Positions 14,484-24,045 are shown, counted from the first letter of the stretch. The stretch: 64,000 nt of DNA from JAGLHV01 sp023143305 [NCBI: Clostridia bacterium] (GCA_030637025.1 DAOVVV010000006.1:1-64000), one strand, 5' to 3'. The notes: generated by a model not told the origin, from the sequence alone. Translations and numbers: made by a program.

Positions 14484-16469
14484 ATGGGACAAAAAACATT
14501 CTGGAATGAGAAGACGGTGTATAAGGACCAAATATCTATAGCCCAGATCAATCTTGGCAATAGGTGTAACCAGAATTGTACTCATTGTCATATAGCTGCA
14601 TCGCCTAAGGGTAACAAAAATATGAATTCTGTAACAGCAGAAAAAATAATGAATAAACTTTCTGCTTCAGATATAAGAGATATAGAATTTACAGGCGGAG
14701 CACCGGAACTAAATAATAACTTAAAAATTTTTGTTGAAAACTTATCAAAACAGAATAAAAATTTAATTGTAAGAACGAATTTAACTGCTCTTGATTTATC
14801 TGAATGTTCATTTTATATTAACTTATTTAAGAGAAATAAAGTAAAACTTATTGCTTCACTGCCGAATGTTTTTAAAGAAATAGTTGATAAACAACGGGGC
14901 AACGGTGTTTTTAACAAAAGTATAAAAGTTTTAAGAAAATTAAATAAAATTGGGTATGGCACAAATGGATTATCTCTGGATCTTGTATATAATCCAATTG
15001 CAGATTTTTTACCACCTGACCAAACACAAATTGAAAATGATTATAAACAAGGGTTAAAAGATAAATATGATATTTATTTTAATAACCTTATAACAATAGT
15101 TAACTCACCAATAAAACGGTTTAAAAAATTTCTTAAAAGAGAAGGGCAATTGAATAATTATATAGAATTACTTAAAAAACATTATAATCCAGCTACACTT
15201 GATAACATAATGTGTCGTAAATTAATTTCTGTCGACTATGCCGGGGATGTATACGACTGCGATTTTAATCTTGCTTTGAATAGAAAAATAAAGAATTGGG
15301 AGAATATTAAATTCTGGGATATAAATTTCAATAATTTTAGACCAACAATTAGTTGTGATAATCACTGTTATGCTTGCACTGCAAATCGTGGTAGTAGTTG
15401 TCATGGAGTTTTAATAAAAGATTTTGATGTTAAAAAGAATGTAAAAGAATATTATGGCGAAAAATTACAAAAGACATCAGATTTGAAAACAAACGCCTGT
15501 TGTACCGTTGAGGCTATACCTGAACGGATAAAGAGTTCCCTATCTTTAATATACGATGAAATAAAGATGAAATATTATGGCTGCGGTTCACCGATTCCTA
15601 TTGAGGTAAAAGGATTGAAAGTGCTGGATGTAGGTTGTGGTACTGGTAGAGATTGTTACATCATGTCAAGACTTGTTGGAGAAAAAGGGATGGTTTATGG
15701 TATAGATATGACGAAGAATCAAATAGATGTTGCCCAAAAATATGTAAAAAACCAAACAGTAAAGTTTGGATATAAAAAACCAAATATAAAGTTTATTAGG
15801 GATTATATAGAAAATATCGGTAAACATTTTGAAGATGAATATTTGGATATTGTGATGTCAAACTGTGTAATAAACTTGACAGAAGATAAAGAAGCAGTTT
15901 TAAAACAGGTTTGTAAGATTTTAAAATTTGGTGGTGAATTTTATTTCTCTGATATCTACACTGATAGAAGATCTCCTGACCCGGTTAGAAAAAATCCAAT
16001 ATTATACGGGGAATGTTTAGGGGGAGCATTGTATTATAAAGATTTTGATAGGATAGCGAGAAAAGTTGGATTTACGAATCCCCGTGTTATATCCAAAAGA
16101 GAAGTTAAAATAAACAATCCTAATATAAAAAGCCTGGTTGGAAATATAAAATTTTATTCTATTACATATCGCTTATGGAAACTAAAAGGACTTGAAGATG
16201 CATGCGAAGATTATGGGCATATAGCAATATATAATGGCGGAATACCTGAATCACCTTTTAAGTTTGAGCTGGATGATGTACATGTTTTCTATAAAGGGAA
16301 ACCTGAAAGAGTCTGTGGAAATACCGCACTTATGTTGTCACAGACAAGGTTTAAAAAGTTTTTTGTCATATGTGGTGGTTTTAATGAACATTTTGGTGAA
16401 TTCAAAGATTGTTCAAATGTAAGTAAAGATGATACAAGTAATTCCACTGATGGGGGTTGTTGTGAATAA
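14484..16469 (+). CDS. Fused ArsS-type radical SAM enzyme and ArsM-type arsenite methyltransferase
   Basis: The 661-residue protein has two units. Residues 1-340 form the radical SAM/Cys-rich ArsS unit: CNQNCTHC (Cys28, Cys32, Cys35) binds the [4Fe-4S] cluster, EFTGGAPELN binds SAM, and the Cys-rich end holds MCRKLI, VYDCDFN and CYAC. Residues about 345-661 form a class I methyltransferase (VLDVGCGTGRD) with Cys367 in YGCGSP, Cys461 in SNCVINL and Cys511 in GECLGG. These are the same three arsenic-binding cysteines as Cys66, Cys154 and Cys204 of the separate ArsM at 31801. ArsM methylates arsenite; ArsS is thought to transfer a 5'-deoxyadenosyl group to the methylated arsenic. A fusion would channel this intermediate. 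It ends GGCCE. Confidence 0.88.
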   Translation: MGQKTFWNEKTVYKDQISIAQINLGNRCNQNCTHCHIAASPKGNKNMNSVTAEKIMNKLSASDIRDIEFTGGAPELNNNLKIFVENLSKQNKNLIVRTNLTALDLSECSFYINLFKRNKVKLIASLPNVFKEIVDKQRGNGVFNKSIKVLRKLNKIGYGTNGLSLDLVYNPIADFLPPDQTQIENDYKQGLKDKYDIYFNNLITIVNSPIKRFKKFLKREGQLNNYIELLKKHYNPATLDNIMCRKLISVDYAGDVYDCDFNLALNRKIKNWENIKFWDINFNNFRPTISCDNHCYACTANRGSSCHGVLIKDFDVKKNVKEYYGEKLQKTSDLKTNACCTVEAIPERIKSSLSLIYDEIKMKYYGCGSPIPIEVKGLKVLDVGCGTGRDCYIMSRLVGEKGMVYGIDMTKNQIDVAQKYVKNQTVKFGYKKPNIKFIRDYIENIGKHFEDEYLDIVMSNCVINLTEDKEAVLKQVCKILKFGGEFYFSDIYTDRRSPDPVRKNPILYGECLGGALYYKDFDRIARKVGFTNPRVISKREVKINNPNIKSLVGNIKFYSITYRLWKLKGLEDACEDYGHIAIYNGGIPESPFKFELDDVHVFYKGKPERVCGNTALMLSQTRFKKFFVICGGFNEHFGEFKDCSNVSKDDTSNSTDGGCCE

Positions 16470-17238
16470 GGATATATACTGTAACTTTAATAATTTATTT
16501 ATTAGCTTTATATTATTGCTCACTATAGGAATAGATTTTGTGTCTGCTGAGGCACCTTTTTTTAATATTAGCAGTTATGTGGTTTCTGGAGTGAAAGAAG
16601 ATATTAAATTAAATCTTATTGATTATGAAAGTCTTTCAAAAAATAGTGGGTTTTCCGGTGTATTTAAATTTTTACATAAATTTAACCCGGATAAATTAAA
16701 ATCAGATGATGAGAAAAAAGCGTTCTGGATAAATGTTTATAATTATGGAGCAATAAAAATAGTTGTTGATAATCTCCCGCTAAATTCAATAAAAGATGCA
16801 GGAACAATTTTTTATTCGGTATGGAAAAAAAAGTTGATAGTTGTTGGAGGTAAAAGGTATTCGTTAGATGATATTGAACATAAAATATTAAGAAAAGAAT
16901 TTAATGATCCGAGAATACATTTTGCAATTGTTTGTGCATCTTTAAGTTGCCCGGATTTAGCAGTAGGACCTTTTACTGCGAAAAATCTTGGTGAACAGTT
17001 AGATATAGCCACAAGGAAATTTCTTAAGAATAAGACTAAAGGGATTAAATTAGATAGAAAAAAAAATATATTATATATATCAAAAATATTCAATTGGTTT
17101 GAAGATGATTTTATAGTATATAAGAATGTTTTAAGTTTTATAAAGAAATATGCCCCGCAGGATGTCATTAAACATTTAAAAAAACACGATGTTAAAATAG
17201 AATATTTCCATTATGAGTGGTCATTAAATGAGCAATAA
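16462..17238 (+). CDS. Exported DUF547 protein
   Basis: I place the start at GTG 16462, behind GGGGG at 16452-16456; ATG 16450 is the alternative. Either overlaps the end of the ArsS-ArsM gene. The N-terminus is a signal peptide (LFISFILLLTIGIDFVSA), then the DUF547 domain with DEKKAFWINVYNYGAIK, PRIHFAIVCASLSCPDL and IFNWFEDDF. DUF547 has no established activity; some members resemble transglutaminase or papain-like folds with conserved Cys and His. The gene recurs beside arsS-type clusters, and a second DUF547 is fused to the GH15 gene downstream, which argues for a role in the pathway. Confidence 0.8.
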   Translation: MNKDIYCNFNNLFISFILLLTIGIDFVSAEAPFFNISSYVVSGVKEDIKLNLIDYESLSKNSGFSGVFKFLHKFNPDKLKSDDEKKAFWINVYNYGAIKIVVDNLPLNSIKDAGTIFYSVWKKKLIVVGGKRYSLDDIEHKILRKEFNDPRIHFAIVCASLSCPDLAVGPFTAKNLGEQLDIATRKFLKNKTKGIKLDRKKNILYISKIFNWFEDDFIVYKNVLSFIKKYAPQDVIKHLKKHDVKIEYFHYEWSLNEQ

Positions 17239-17953
17239 CACAAATTGTATTCTTTTTTTTGTTAAATATCCTGAAAAAGGGAAAGTTAAAACACGTATTT
17301 CTGCACAAATTGGGGAGAGTCCCGCGGTAAGTTTGTACAGAAATTTTATATTAGATTTGTTAACCACTTTGAATAAAATAGAGGTGCCTTTATATATATG
17401 TTATTATCCTAGAAATTCAAAAAGAAAATTCTTTGATTGGTTAGGAACAGAATATAATTATATGTTACAAAAAGGGCGGAATTTAGGTGAAAAGATGAAA
17501 AATGCTTTTTTCCAGGTATTCAAAAATGATTATGATAAAGTTATTGTTATGGGGAGTGATAGCCCTGATTTGACTCGTGAAATAATTATACAAGCTTTAT
17601 CATCGCTCGAAACAAATGATGTTGTAATAGGTCCTTCTTTTGATGGGGGATATTATCTGTTAGGATTCAGGAAAAATACTTTTTATCCGTACGTATTTAA
17701 GGGAATTAAATGGAGTACAAATTCTGTTTTTGAGAATACAATTAATATTCTGAATAAGAAGGGATATAAAATTAAAATTTTAAATAAATGGCAGGATATA
17801 GATATAGTTGATGATTTAAAAATACTTATCGATAGAAACAGAAAAACTGAATTTAAAAATTCTAAAACAATCAAGTATCTTTCAGAACTTAATCTGAGCG
17901 CATTACAAACAGGAGAAAAAGAGTGTATAAAAAAATCTCTGATTATGGATTAA
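17228..17953 (+). CDS. DUF2064 nucleotidyl/glycosyl-transferase-like protein (TIGR04282 type)
   Basis: The 241-residue protein has features of the CofC-like transferase family associated with radical SAM/selenodomain proteins: ILFFVKYPEKGKVKTRI, VIVMGSDSPDL and VIGPSFDGGYYLLG. Related folds activate sugars or phospho-acids with nucleotides. With the family 2 glycosyltransferase and ArsS it makes the usual trio of this cluster type. Its ATG overlaps the DUF547 gene by 11 bases and its end overlaps the GH15-DUF547 gene by 31 bases, indicating translational coupling. The actual substrate is unknown. Confidence 0.85.
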   Translation: MSNNTNCILFFVKYPEKGKVKTRISAQIGESPAVSLYRNFILDLLTTLNKIEVPLYICYYPRNSKRKFFDWLGTEYNYMLQKGRNLGEKMKNAFFQVFKNDYDKVIVMGSDSPDLTREIIIQALSSLETNDVVIGPSFDGGYYLLGFRKNTFYPYVFKGIKWSTNSVFENTINILNKKGYKIKILNKWQDIDIVDDLKILIDRNRKTEFKNSKTIKYLSELNLSALQTGEKECIKKSLIMD

Positions 17954-20580
17954 TAGGGAATATGCATACAGTAGCATTGGTTTCTAATGATGGTTCTATA
18001 GATTATTGTTCTATGCCGGATATTGATTCTCCCACAATATTTGCAGCTTTGCTGGATGATGAAAAAGGAGGATTTTTTAGAATTCAACCGATAAATAATT
18101 TTAAATCTAAGCAGAGATATATAAAAGACACGAACATCTTAAGTTGTGAGTTTCGTACAGAAAAGGGTTTAGCGCAACTTAGAGATTTTATGCCGGTAAA
18201 TACTGATAAATTGTTTGAAAAAGATGATTATACAATTCATAGATGCCTTAAAGTTGTTTCAGGGAATATGGATTTTGTTCTGGAAATAGCTCCACGGCCA
18301 GTGTATGCGATGGAGAAACCTATTATAAAGAGGCATGATAATATATTTATTATAGAAACCAAAAAGGAAACATTTCAATTTATAATAGAGTGTGATAAAT
18401 ATGATGTGTTGGAGAGAAATAACGATACTATTATAATTAATTTTTCCTTAAAAACAGATCAAGCAGCTCATTTTTCCTTTATATATGGTGAAAAGAATTT
18501 AAATGAAATTGATTTTTGTGGTTTTGAATCAACAAGAAAATTCTGGATTGATTGGCTTTGGTCAACTGTTGCCAAACAATATTCCGACCTTGGTGAATAT
18601 TCAGATATGATTAATAGATCTCTCTTAGTGCTAAAACTTCTTACGTTTAAACCTACCGGTGCTATTGCAGCTTCTGCTACAACCTCTCTTCCTGAATTTT
18701 TAGGAGCAGGACGTAACTGGGATTATCGTTATACGTGGATAAGAGACAGTTCTTTTACATTAAAGGCAATGTTTGCTCTCGGTCACATTAGTGAAGCAGA
18801 TAGATTTATTCAATGGTTACATAATACATATAAAAAACACGGAACTCAGAACTTAAAAATTATGTATTCGTTAAGAGGGGAAAGTAATCTTAATGAAAAA
18901 ATTCTTGAACATTTAAAAGGATATAAAAACTCAAAACCGGTTAGGATTGGGAACGAAGCTTCGGACCAGAAACAATGGGATATTTATGGAGAAGTAATGG
19001 ATACGGCATTAAATCTTTCAAATTATGCAGGTAAAATAGATGAAACATTATGGCCGTTTTTTAAAGATGTATGTAACCTTGCTATGAAAAACTGGGTATA
19101 TCCGGATGATGGAATCTGGGAAGTAAGAAATGGTCCTTTTCATTTTGTCTACTCAAAGGTGATGTGTTGGGTTGCGTTAGATAGAGGTATTAAGATTGCG
19201 AAAAGATATGGTTTTGATGCCCCTTTAGAATGGAATAAAAAAAGAGATGAAATTAAAAAAGACATATTACAAAAAGGATTTGATAAGGAATTGAATAGTT
19301 TTGTGCAGTATTATGGTTCCAAAGAGGTAGATTCAAGTCTTCTTTTGCTTGGATTAATGAATTTTCTACCTATGGAAGATAAACGTATTCAGGGGACAAT
19401 AAACGCATGTAAAAAATATTTAATGAAAAATAATTTTATTTTGCGATATGTATCGAATGACGGACTTCAAGGAAAAGAAGGAGCTTTTTTACTTTGTAAT
19501 TTTTGGTTTATAGAATGTTTAGCTCTTTCAGAAAAAATAGAAGAAGCACGGAATTTACTTAAAATTACTTTAAAAGCCGCTAATCATTTGGGATTATTTT
19601 CTGAAGAGTATGATTTTAAAAATAATGAAATGTTAGGAAACTTTCCTCAAGCATTCAGTCATATAGGTTTTATCAATGCTGTGTCAGCAATTTTAAATAT
19701 TCAGAATAAAATGTCTATTGAAAAACCACGTATTTCCCTTGCTAAACAAATGCAAAAATTTATTCCGGTAAAAGTTAACTTAAATAAATCCGATATTAAA
19801 GTTTCTGATACAAGTAAAGATATTGCAGTTAAACTAAAAGTTACATTGAATAATTTACAAGGAGCATTTTTTGATGTTTTTGCAGGAAAGGTCAATTATG
19901 AAGCATTAAGGAAATCGGAGAGTTATAAAACCTATTTGGAATTAGCCGCAAAACTTAATGCATTTAATCCATCTGTTCTTAAGACAGATGATGAAAAGAA
20001 AGCCTTTTGGATTAACGTATACAATATTTTGATTATAAACGGGGTAATATATTTTAATATTAAGAAATCAGTTAAAGAGGTATTTAATTTCTTTAATCGA
20101 ATCGGATATAGTATCGGGGATATGTACTTTAGTCCGGATAATATAGAACATGGTATATTACGAAGTAATAGACCACATCCCGGTTCAGGGAAAGTACTAT
20201 TCTCCTCATCGGATAAGAGAAATAGTTTAATTGTGAATAATTTTGATTGTAGAATTCATTTTGCACTTGTATGTGCAGCAAGTTCATGTCCGCCGATTGA
20301 ATTTTATGATGCTTCAAAGATAGATGAGCAACTTGATGTTGCAGGAAGAAGCTTTGTAAACCGTAGAGGTGTTGCGATTGATAAAGAAAATAACGAAGTA
20401 TACTTATCACAGATATTTAAATGGTATGCGGAAGATTTTGGTAAGAATACAAATGAAGTACTGAAATATGCAGTCAAATTTACAGATAAAAATACAAGAG
20501 AGTTTGTTTTAAATAACATAAGAAAAGTTACTGTTAAATATTCTTCATATGACTGGAATTTAAATGCTTTATTAGTATAA
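17923..20580 (+). CDS. Fusion of glycoside hydrolase family 15 with a C-terminal DUF547 domain
   Basis: Starts at GTG 17923 behind AGGAG. Of 885 residues, about 1-610 are a GH15 glucoamylase/trehalase-like enzyme: GRNWDYRYTWIRD (~263-275), NEASDQKQWDIYGE, the candidate general acid Glu400 in GIWEVRNG, the candidate base near Glu561/562 in FSEEYDF, and GNFPQAFSHIGFI. After a linker, residues about 635-885 are DUF547 (DEKKAFWINVYN, RIHFALVCAASSCPP, IFKWYAEDFG). No signal peptide is seen, so the hydrolase should be cytoplasmic, unlike the exported DUF547 upstream. GH15 enzymes cleave alpha-glucosidic bonds. Here it may trim or recycle a glucosylated intermediate of the arsenic pathway; that is inference. 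Confidence 0.85.
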   Translation: MYKKISDYGLIGNMHTVALVSNDGSIDYCSMPDIDSPTIFAALLDDEKGGFFRIQPINNFKSKQRYIKDTNILSCEFRTEKGLAQLRDFMPVNTDKLFEKDDYTIHRCLKVVSGNMDFVLEIAPRPVYAMEKPIIKRHDNIFIIETKKETFQFIIECDKYDVLERNNDTIIINFSLKTDQAAHFSFIYGEKNLNEIDFCGFESTRKFWIDWLWSTVAKQYSDLGEYSDMINRSLLVLKLLTFKPTGAIAASATTSLPEFLGAGRNWDYRYTWIRDSSFTLKAMFALGHISEADRFIQWLHNTYKKHGTQNLKIMYSLRGESNLNEKILEHLKGYKNSKPVRIGNEASDQKQWDIYGEVMDTALNLSNYAGKIDETLWPFFKDVCNLAMKNWVYPDDGIWEVRNGPFHFVYSKVMCWVALDRGIKIAKRYGFDAPLEWNKKRDEIKKDILQKGFDKELNSFVQYYGSKEVDSSLLLLGLMNFLPMEDKRIQGTINACKKYLMKNNFILRYVSNDGLQGKEGAFLLCNFWFIECLALSEKIEEARNLLKITLKAANHLGLFSEEYDFKNNEMLGNFPQAFSHIGFINAVSAILNIQNKMSIEKPRISLAKQMQKFIPVKVNLNKSDIKVSDTSKDIAVKLKVTLNNLQGAFFDVFAGKVNYEALRKSESYKTYLELAAKLNAFNPSVLKTDDEKKAFWINVYNILIINGVIYFNIKKSVKEVFNFFNRIGYSIGDMYFSPDNIEHGILRSNRPHPGSGKVLFSSSDKRNSLIVNNFDCRIHFALVCAASSCPPIEFYDASKIDEQLDVAGRSFVNRRGVAIDKENNEVYLSQIFKWYAEDFGKNTNEVLKYAVKFTDKNTREFVLNNIRKVTVKYSSYDWNLNALLV

Positions 20581-20606
20581 AAAATATTTAGCTAAACGGA
20601 GGAGAA

Positions 20607-21434
20607 ATGGACAGGATAAGTTGTCTACTGGATGGAAATAGACTTAAAAATCAGATAGCTCTTGTCACAGGAGCGAACTCCGGGATAGGTAAAGCAATAG
20701 CAAAGGCTCTTGCTTTGGAAGGGGCAAAGGTTGTTATTAATTATGTTACCAATGAACCGGAAGCAGAGAAACTCGTAGATGAAATAAAAAAAGATGGTTG
20801 TGAAGCTATGGCTATTCAAGCAGATGTCAGTAGAGAAGAACAGGTAAAAGAAATGTTTCAGAAGATGTATGAGAAATATAGAACAATCGATATTCTTGTA
20901 AACAGTGCAGGTATACAGAAAGATGCTCCTTTTGTAGATATGACAATTGAACAATGGAAAAAAGTCATTGATGTAAACCTTACCGGATCTTTTCTTTGTT
21001 CAAGAGAAGCTACCAGAGAATTTATCCGGAGAGGAGTAGTTAATGAAAAATCAATATGTGCCGGTAAAATTATTTTTGTAAGTTCTGTTCACCAGGTTAT
21101 TCCCTGGGCAAAGCACTGTAATTATGCAGCATCAAAAGGAGGTATAATGCTTTTAATGAAATCAATCGCCCAGGAAGTTGCTTCCTATAAAATACGTGTA
21201 AATAGTATTGCTCCCGGAGCCATTAAAACTCCTATTAATAAAGTAGCCTGGGAAACACCTGAAGCAGAAAAAGAATTGTTGAAATTAATCCCTTACAATA
21301 GGGTGGGGGACCCTCAAGATATTGCCGCTGTAGCAGTATGGCTTGCTTCAGACGAGTCTGATTATGTACAGGGTACTACAATTTTTGTTGATGGGGGGAT
21401 GACCCTTTATCCAGGATTTGCTACAGGGGGATAG
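20607..21434 (+). CDS. SDR-family oxidoreductase, glucose 1-dehydrogenase-like
   Basis: The 275-residue classical short-chain dehydrogenase has the cofactor motif TGANSGIGKA, NSAGI in place of NNAG, the catalytic Ser in FVSSVHQ, Tyr-Lys in YAASKGG, and the C-terminal GTTIFVDGGMTLYP common in glucose 1-dehydrogenase annotations. It uses NAD(P) to oxidise an alcohol, possibly free glucose released by the preceding GH15 enzyme. It starts 26 bases after that gene behind GGAGG, and its stop abuts the next start, so it belongs to the same operon. Confidence 0.85.
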   Translation: MDRISCLLDGNRLKNQIALVTGANSGIGKAIAKALALEGAKVVINYVTNEPEAEKLVDEIKKDGCEAMAIQADVSREEQVKEMFQKMYEKYRTIDILVNSAGIQKDAPFVDMTIEQWKKVIDVNLTGSFLCSREATREFIRRGVVNEKSICAGKIIFVSSVHQVIPWAKHCNYAASKGGIMLLMKSIAQEVASYKIRVNSIAPGAIKTPINKVAWETPEAEKELLKLIPYNRVGDPQDIAAVAVWLASDESDYVQGTTIFVDGGMTLYPGFATGG

Positions 21435-22127
21435 ATGACTAAAACCCATAATAAACATTTACTAAAACCAGTAATTTTTATTCTGATTATTGTAGGATTA
21501 ATAATAATTTCTCGTACTTTAGGGTTAGGGCAGAAACTCGGTGAATTGAAAAACTGGATAATGACAATAGGAATCTGGGGCCCAATTGTTTTTATATTTT
21601 TATATGCAATTGCTACTGTAGCTACTATACCCGGTTCAGCACTTACTTTAGCAGCCGGGTCTATGTTTGGTTCAGTGCTTGGTGTTATAGTTGTAAGCAT
21701 AGCTTCTACTTTTGGAGCCAGTCTTGCATTCCTTGTGGGTAGATATATTGCTCGTGATTCAGTTTCAAAATGGCTTAGTAATAAGGAAAAATTTAAGAAA
21801 TTAGATGATTTAACTAAGAAACATGGGAATATTATTGTGGCAATAACAAGACTTGTTCCTCTTTTTCCTTTTAATCTGCTTAATTATGGATTTGGCCTTA
21901 CAAACGTATCTTTCAAGGTGTATGTATTTTGGTCATGGTTATGTATGTTACCCGGAACCGTAATTTATGTAGTAGGAGCAGATGTTGTCACAAAGGCTAT
22001 GACTCAAGGAAAGATTCCGTGGTTTTTAATAATAATACTCATTATAGTCATAATTGTTATTACGATTATTGCAAATTATATTAGAAAATACCTGAGGGAG
22101 AAAGGAAAAAATGAGCATGGAATATAA
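21435..22127 (+). CDS. TVP38/TMEM64 (VTT/DedA-like) membrane protein
   Basis: The 230-residue protein has about five to six membrane segments, beginning IFILIIVGLIIISRTLGL. It carries the VTT signature: IPGSALTLAAGSMFG followed by a reentrant-type ASTFGASLAFLVGRY and FNLLNYGFGLTNVSF. The family is implicated in lipid scrambling or transport. It is often encoded next to a mercuric-reductase-like flavoprotein, as here, where the two genes overlap by 17 bases. Its ATG follows the SDR stop directly, with GGGGG as ribosome-binding site. Confidence 0.85.
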   Translation: MTKTHNKHLLKPVIFILIIVGLIIISRTLGLGQKLGELKNWIMTIGIWGPIVFIFLYAIATVATIPGSALTLAAGSMFGSVLGVIVVSIASTFGASLAFLVGRYIARDSVSKWLSNKEKFKKLDDLTKKHGNIIVAITRLVPLFPFNLLNYGFGLTNVSFKVYVFWSWLCMLPGTVIYVVGADVVTKAMTQGKIPWFLIIILIIVIIVITIIANYIRKYLREKGKNEHGI

Positions 22128-23535
22128 TTATCAAGTTATTGTAATAGGTGCAGGAAGTGCCGGATTGGTTGTTGCTTCAGGATGTTCTGCTTTAGGGGCA
22201 AAAGTAGCATTGATTGAAAAAAACAAGACGGGGGGAGACTGTTTGAATACAGGTTGTGTACCAAGCAAGACTTTTCTTAAAAGTGCACATCTTGCAGGTA
22301 ATATTAGAAATTCACAGAATTATGGATTGAAAACAGTTTTAAATGATGTTGATATAAAGGAAGTTATGGCACGTGTAAAATCAGTAATTAAAGAAATCGA
22401 GCCAAATGATTCAAAAGAAAGATATGAAAAAATGGGAGTTAAAGTAATATTGGGAGAAGGAAAACTAATTAATAATCATACTGTTAAAATTGGTGAGGAT
22501 ATGATTACCGGGAAATATATAGTTATTGCCTCTGGTTCTGAGCCTATGGTGCCCCCAATTCCCGGACTTAAAGAAGTTCCTTATTTAACAAATAAGAACA
22601 TATTTAACCTTGAAAAATTGCCCAAACATTTGATTGTTTTAGGCGGTGGTCCTATCGGATTAGAATTGGGACAAGGTTTTAGATACTTGGGTTCTGAAGT
22701 ATCGGTAGTTGATATGCTTCCACTTCTTTTCCCTAAGGATGATCCGGAAGTATCACCTTTAATGGAAAAGAGACTTAAATCTGAAGGTATAAATTTATTC
22801 TTATCTTCAAAGATTGTTGAGGTTAGAAGTAATGCAAATGGTATTATTGTGATTATTGAAAAAGTGGGGAATAGAAAAGAAATTAAGGGAGATAATCTTC
22901 TTGTTTCTTTAGGAAGGTCGCCTATTAGTAAAGGTATAGGTCTGGAAAAATCAGGAGTAAAACTTGATAAGAAAGGATATATCCAGGTAAATGATACACT
23001 CCAGACGAGTGTTAGAAATATATATGCATGTGGCGATGTTGTAGGGCCATATCAGTTTACGCATATGGCAGGGTATCAGGGAAGCATTGTAGTAAGAAAT
23101 GTAATTTTTCCATTCAAGTCGAAAGTAGATTATTCCATCGTTCCATGGACAACTTATACTAATCCTGAAGTTGCACATGTCGGATACACTGAACCTTGGG
23201 CGAGATCTTTAGGTATATATAATGATTCCGTAATAATTAATCTTGAAGAAATAGATAGGGCCAGGACAGAAGGTGAGAAAACCGGATTTCTCAAATTGAT
23301 TCTTAATGACAAGAAAATTGTGATAGGAGCAACAATTGTAGGTGAAAAAGCCGGAGAAATGATTTCGATTGCTACTCTTGCTATTAAGAAGAAACTTAAG
23401 GCAACTGCTTTTAGTAATTTGATATTTTCTTATCCTACGGAATCAGAAATTTTTAAATTTGCTTCATACAAACTAATGAAAAAATCATTTAAACCCTGGA
23501 TGAAAAGAATAATAAAATCAATTTTCCTCAGGTAA
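22111..23535 (+). CDS. MerA/Lpd-like FAD-NAD(P) disulfide oxidoreductase
   Basis: The 474-residue protein belongs to the pyridine nucleotide-disulfide oxidoreductases: FAD motif VIGAGSAGLV, redox-active disulfide GGDCLNTGCVPSK, NAD(P) site LGGGPIGLE, second FAD site YACGDV, and a dimerisation domain from about residue 345. Mercuric reductases have an N-terminal HMA domain or a C-terminal Cys pair; neither is present, so mercury reduction is unlikely. The partner of a VTT protein in many genomes, it may reduce a thiol or thiol-bound metalloid. The end of the arsenosugar-type operon is a plausible place for it. Confidence 0.85.
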   Translation: MSMEYNYQVIVIGAGSAGLVVASGCSALGAKVALIEKNKTGGDCLNTGCVPSKTFLKSAHLAGNIRNSQNYGLKTVLNDVDIKEVMARVKSVIKEIEPNDSKERYEKMGVKVILGEGKLINNHTVKIGEDMITGKYIVIASGSEPMVPPIPGLKEVPYLTNKNIFNLEKLPKHLIVLGGGPIGLELGQGFRYLGSEVSVVDMLPLLFPKDDPEVSPLMEKRLKSEGINLFLSSKIVEVRSNANGIIVIIEKVGNRKEIKGDNLLVSLGRSPISKGIGLEKSGVKLDKKGYIQVNDTLQTSVRNIYACGDVVGPYQFTHMAGYQGSIVVRNVIFPFKSKVDYSIVPWTTYTNPEVAHVGYTEPWARSLGIYNDSVIINLEEIDRARTEGEKTGFLKLILNDKKIVIGATIVGEKAGEMISIATLAIKKKLKATAFSNLIFSYPTESEIFKFASYKLMKKSFKPWMKRIIKSIFLR

Positions 23536-23726
23536 AAAAGTTAGTTAATTTAGTGGAAACATTGGGGACTAATGTCAAACCCGATTAATAAAGTATTATT
23601 ATTGTTTCTAATAATTTTTCGTAATTGATACAACTCGTTAATATTATTGATCTTGGTCATGAGGGTTCCTCCTTGTTTTAGTGTATGTCTTCACATAAAT
23701 TATAACCTAATAGAGGGGCTCTGTTG

Positions 23727-23830
23727 TTTAAAGTTTTAAAGTATGGGGGAAAGACGAAAAATATATTTTTGTTATCAATATTGATTTACCCGGGGAGTTT
23801 ATCCCCTTTCTTTCTTTTTCCCTTAACAAA
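23727..23830. repeat. Mosaic intergenic repeat, copy 5
   Basis: In the gap 23536-24045 this stretch carries TTTTGTTATCAATATTGAT and CCCGGGGAG followed by TTTATCCCCTTTC, matching copies 1 and 3. No gene is seen in the rest of the gap apart from the promoter of the Rrf2 gene at its end. Confidence 0.7.
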
Positions 23831-23979
23831 CCGGGTTTTTATTAATTCTATCAGTGACTTCGTCACTAGACGAGCCAGTTCCTCATACCAGCCTTTTCTT
23901 ATACATAATATTTTATTTATTTTTATATCGGGGGTGTCATATGTATTGTAGCATTCCCACTGCCCTTTAATTAAAAAGC

Positions 23980-24045
23980 TTGACAAAATAACAAACTGAT
24001 ACTATAATCATAGCAGTATAAGAATTTTTGTGGGGGGGGGGTAGA
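23980..24045 (+). promoter_or_regulatory. Promoter and poly-G ribosome-binding site of the Rrf2 regulator
   Basis: TTGACA (23980-23985) and TATAAT (24003-24008) are 17 bases apart. A run of ten G (24032-24041) lies five bases before the GTG start at 24046 and serves as the Shine-Dalgarno sequence. Long G runs slip during replication, so strength or spacing of this site could vary between cells. Confidence 0.65.

Noticed and set aside
14484-16469. Selenoprotein or recoded stop in the ArsS (rSAM/selenodomain) gene
   Set aside because: The family name suggests it, but the frame is intact with ordinary stops and no in-frame TGA; CCE at the end uses normal Cys codons.
22111-23535. Mercuric reductase
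   Set aside because: The redox disulfide matches, but there is no C-terminal Cys pair, no HMA domain and no mer genes nearby.
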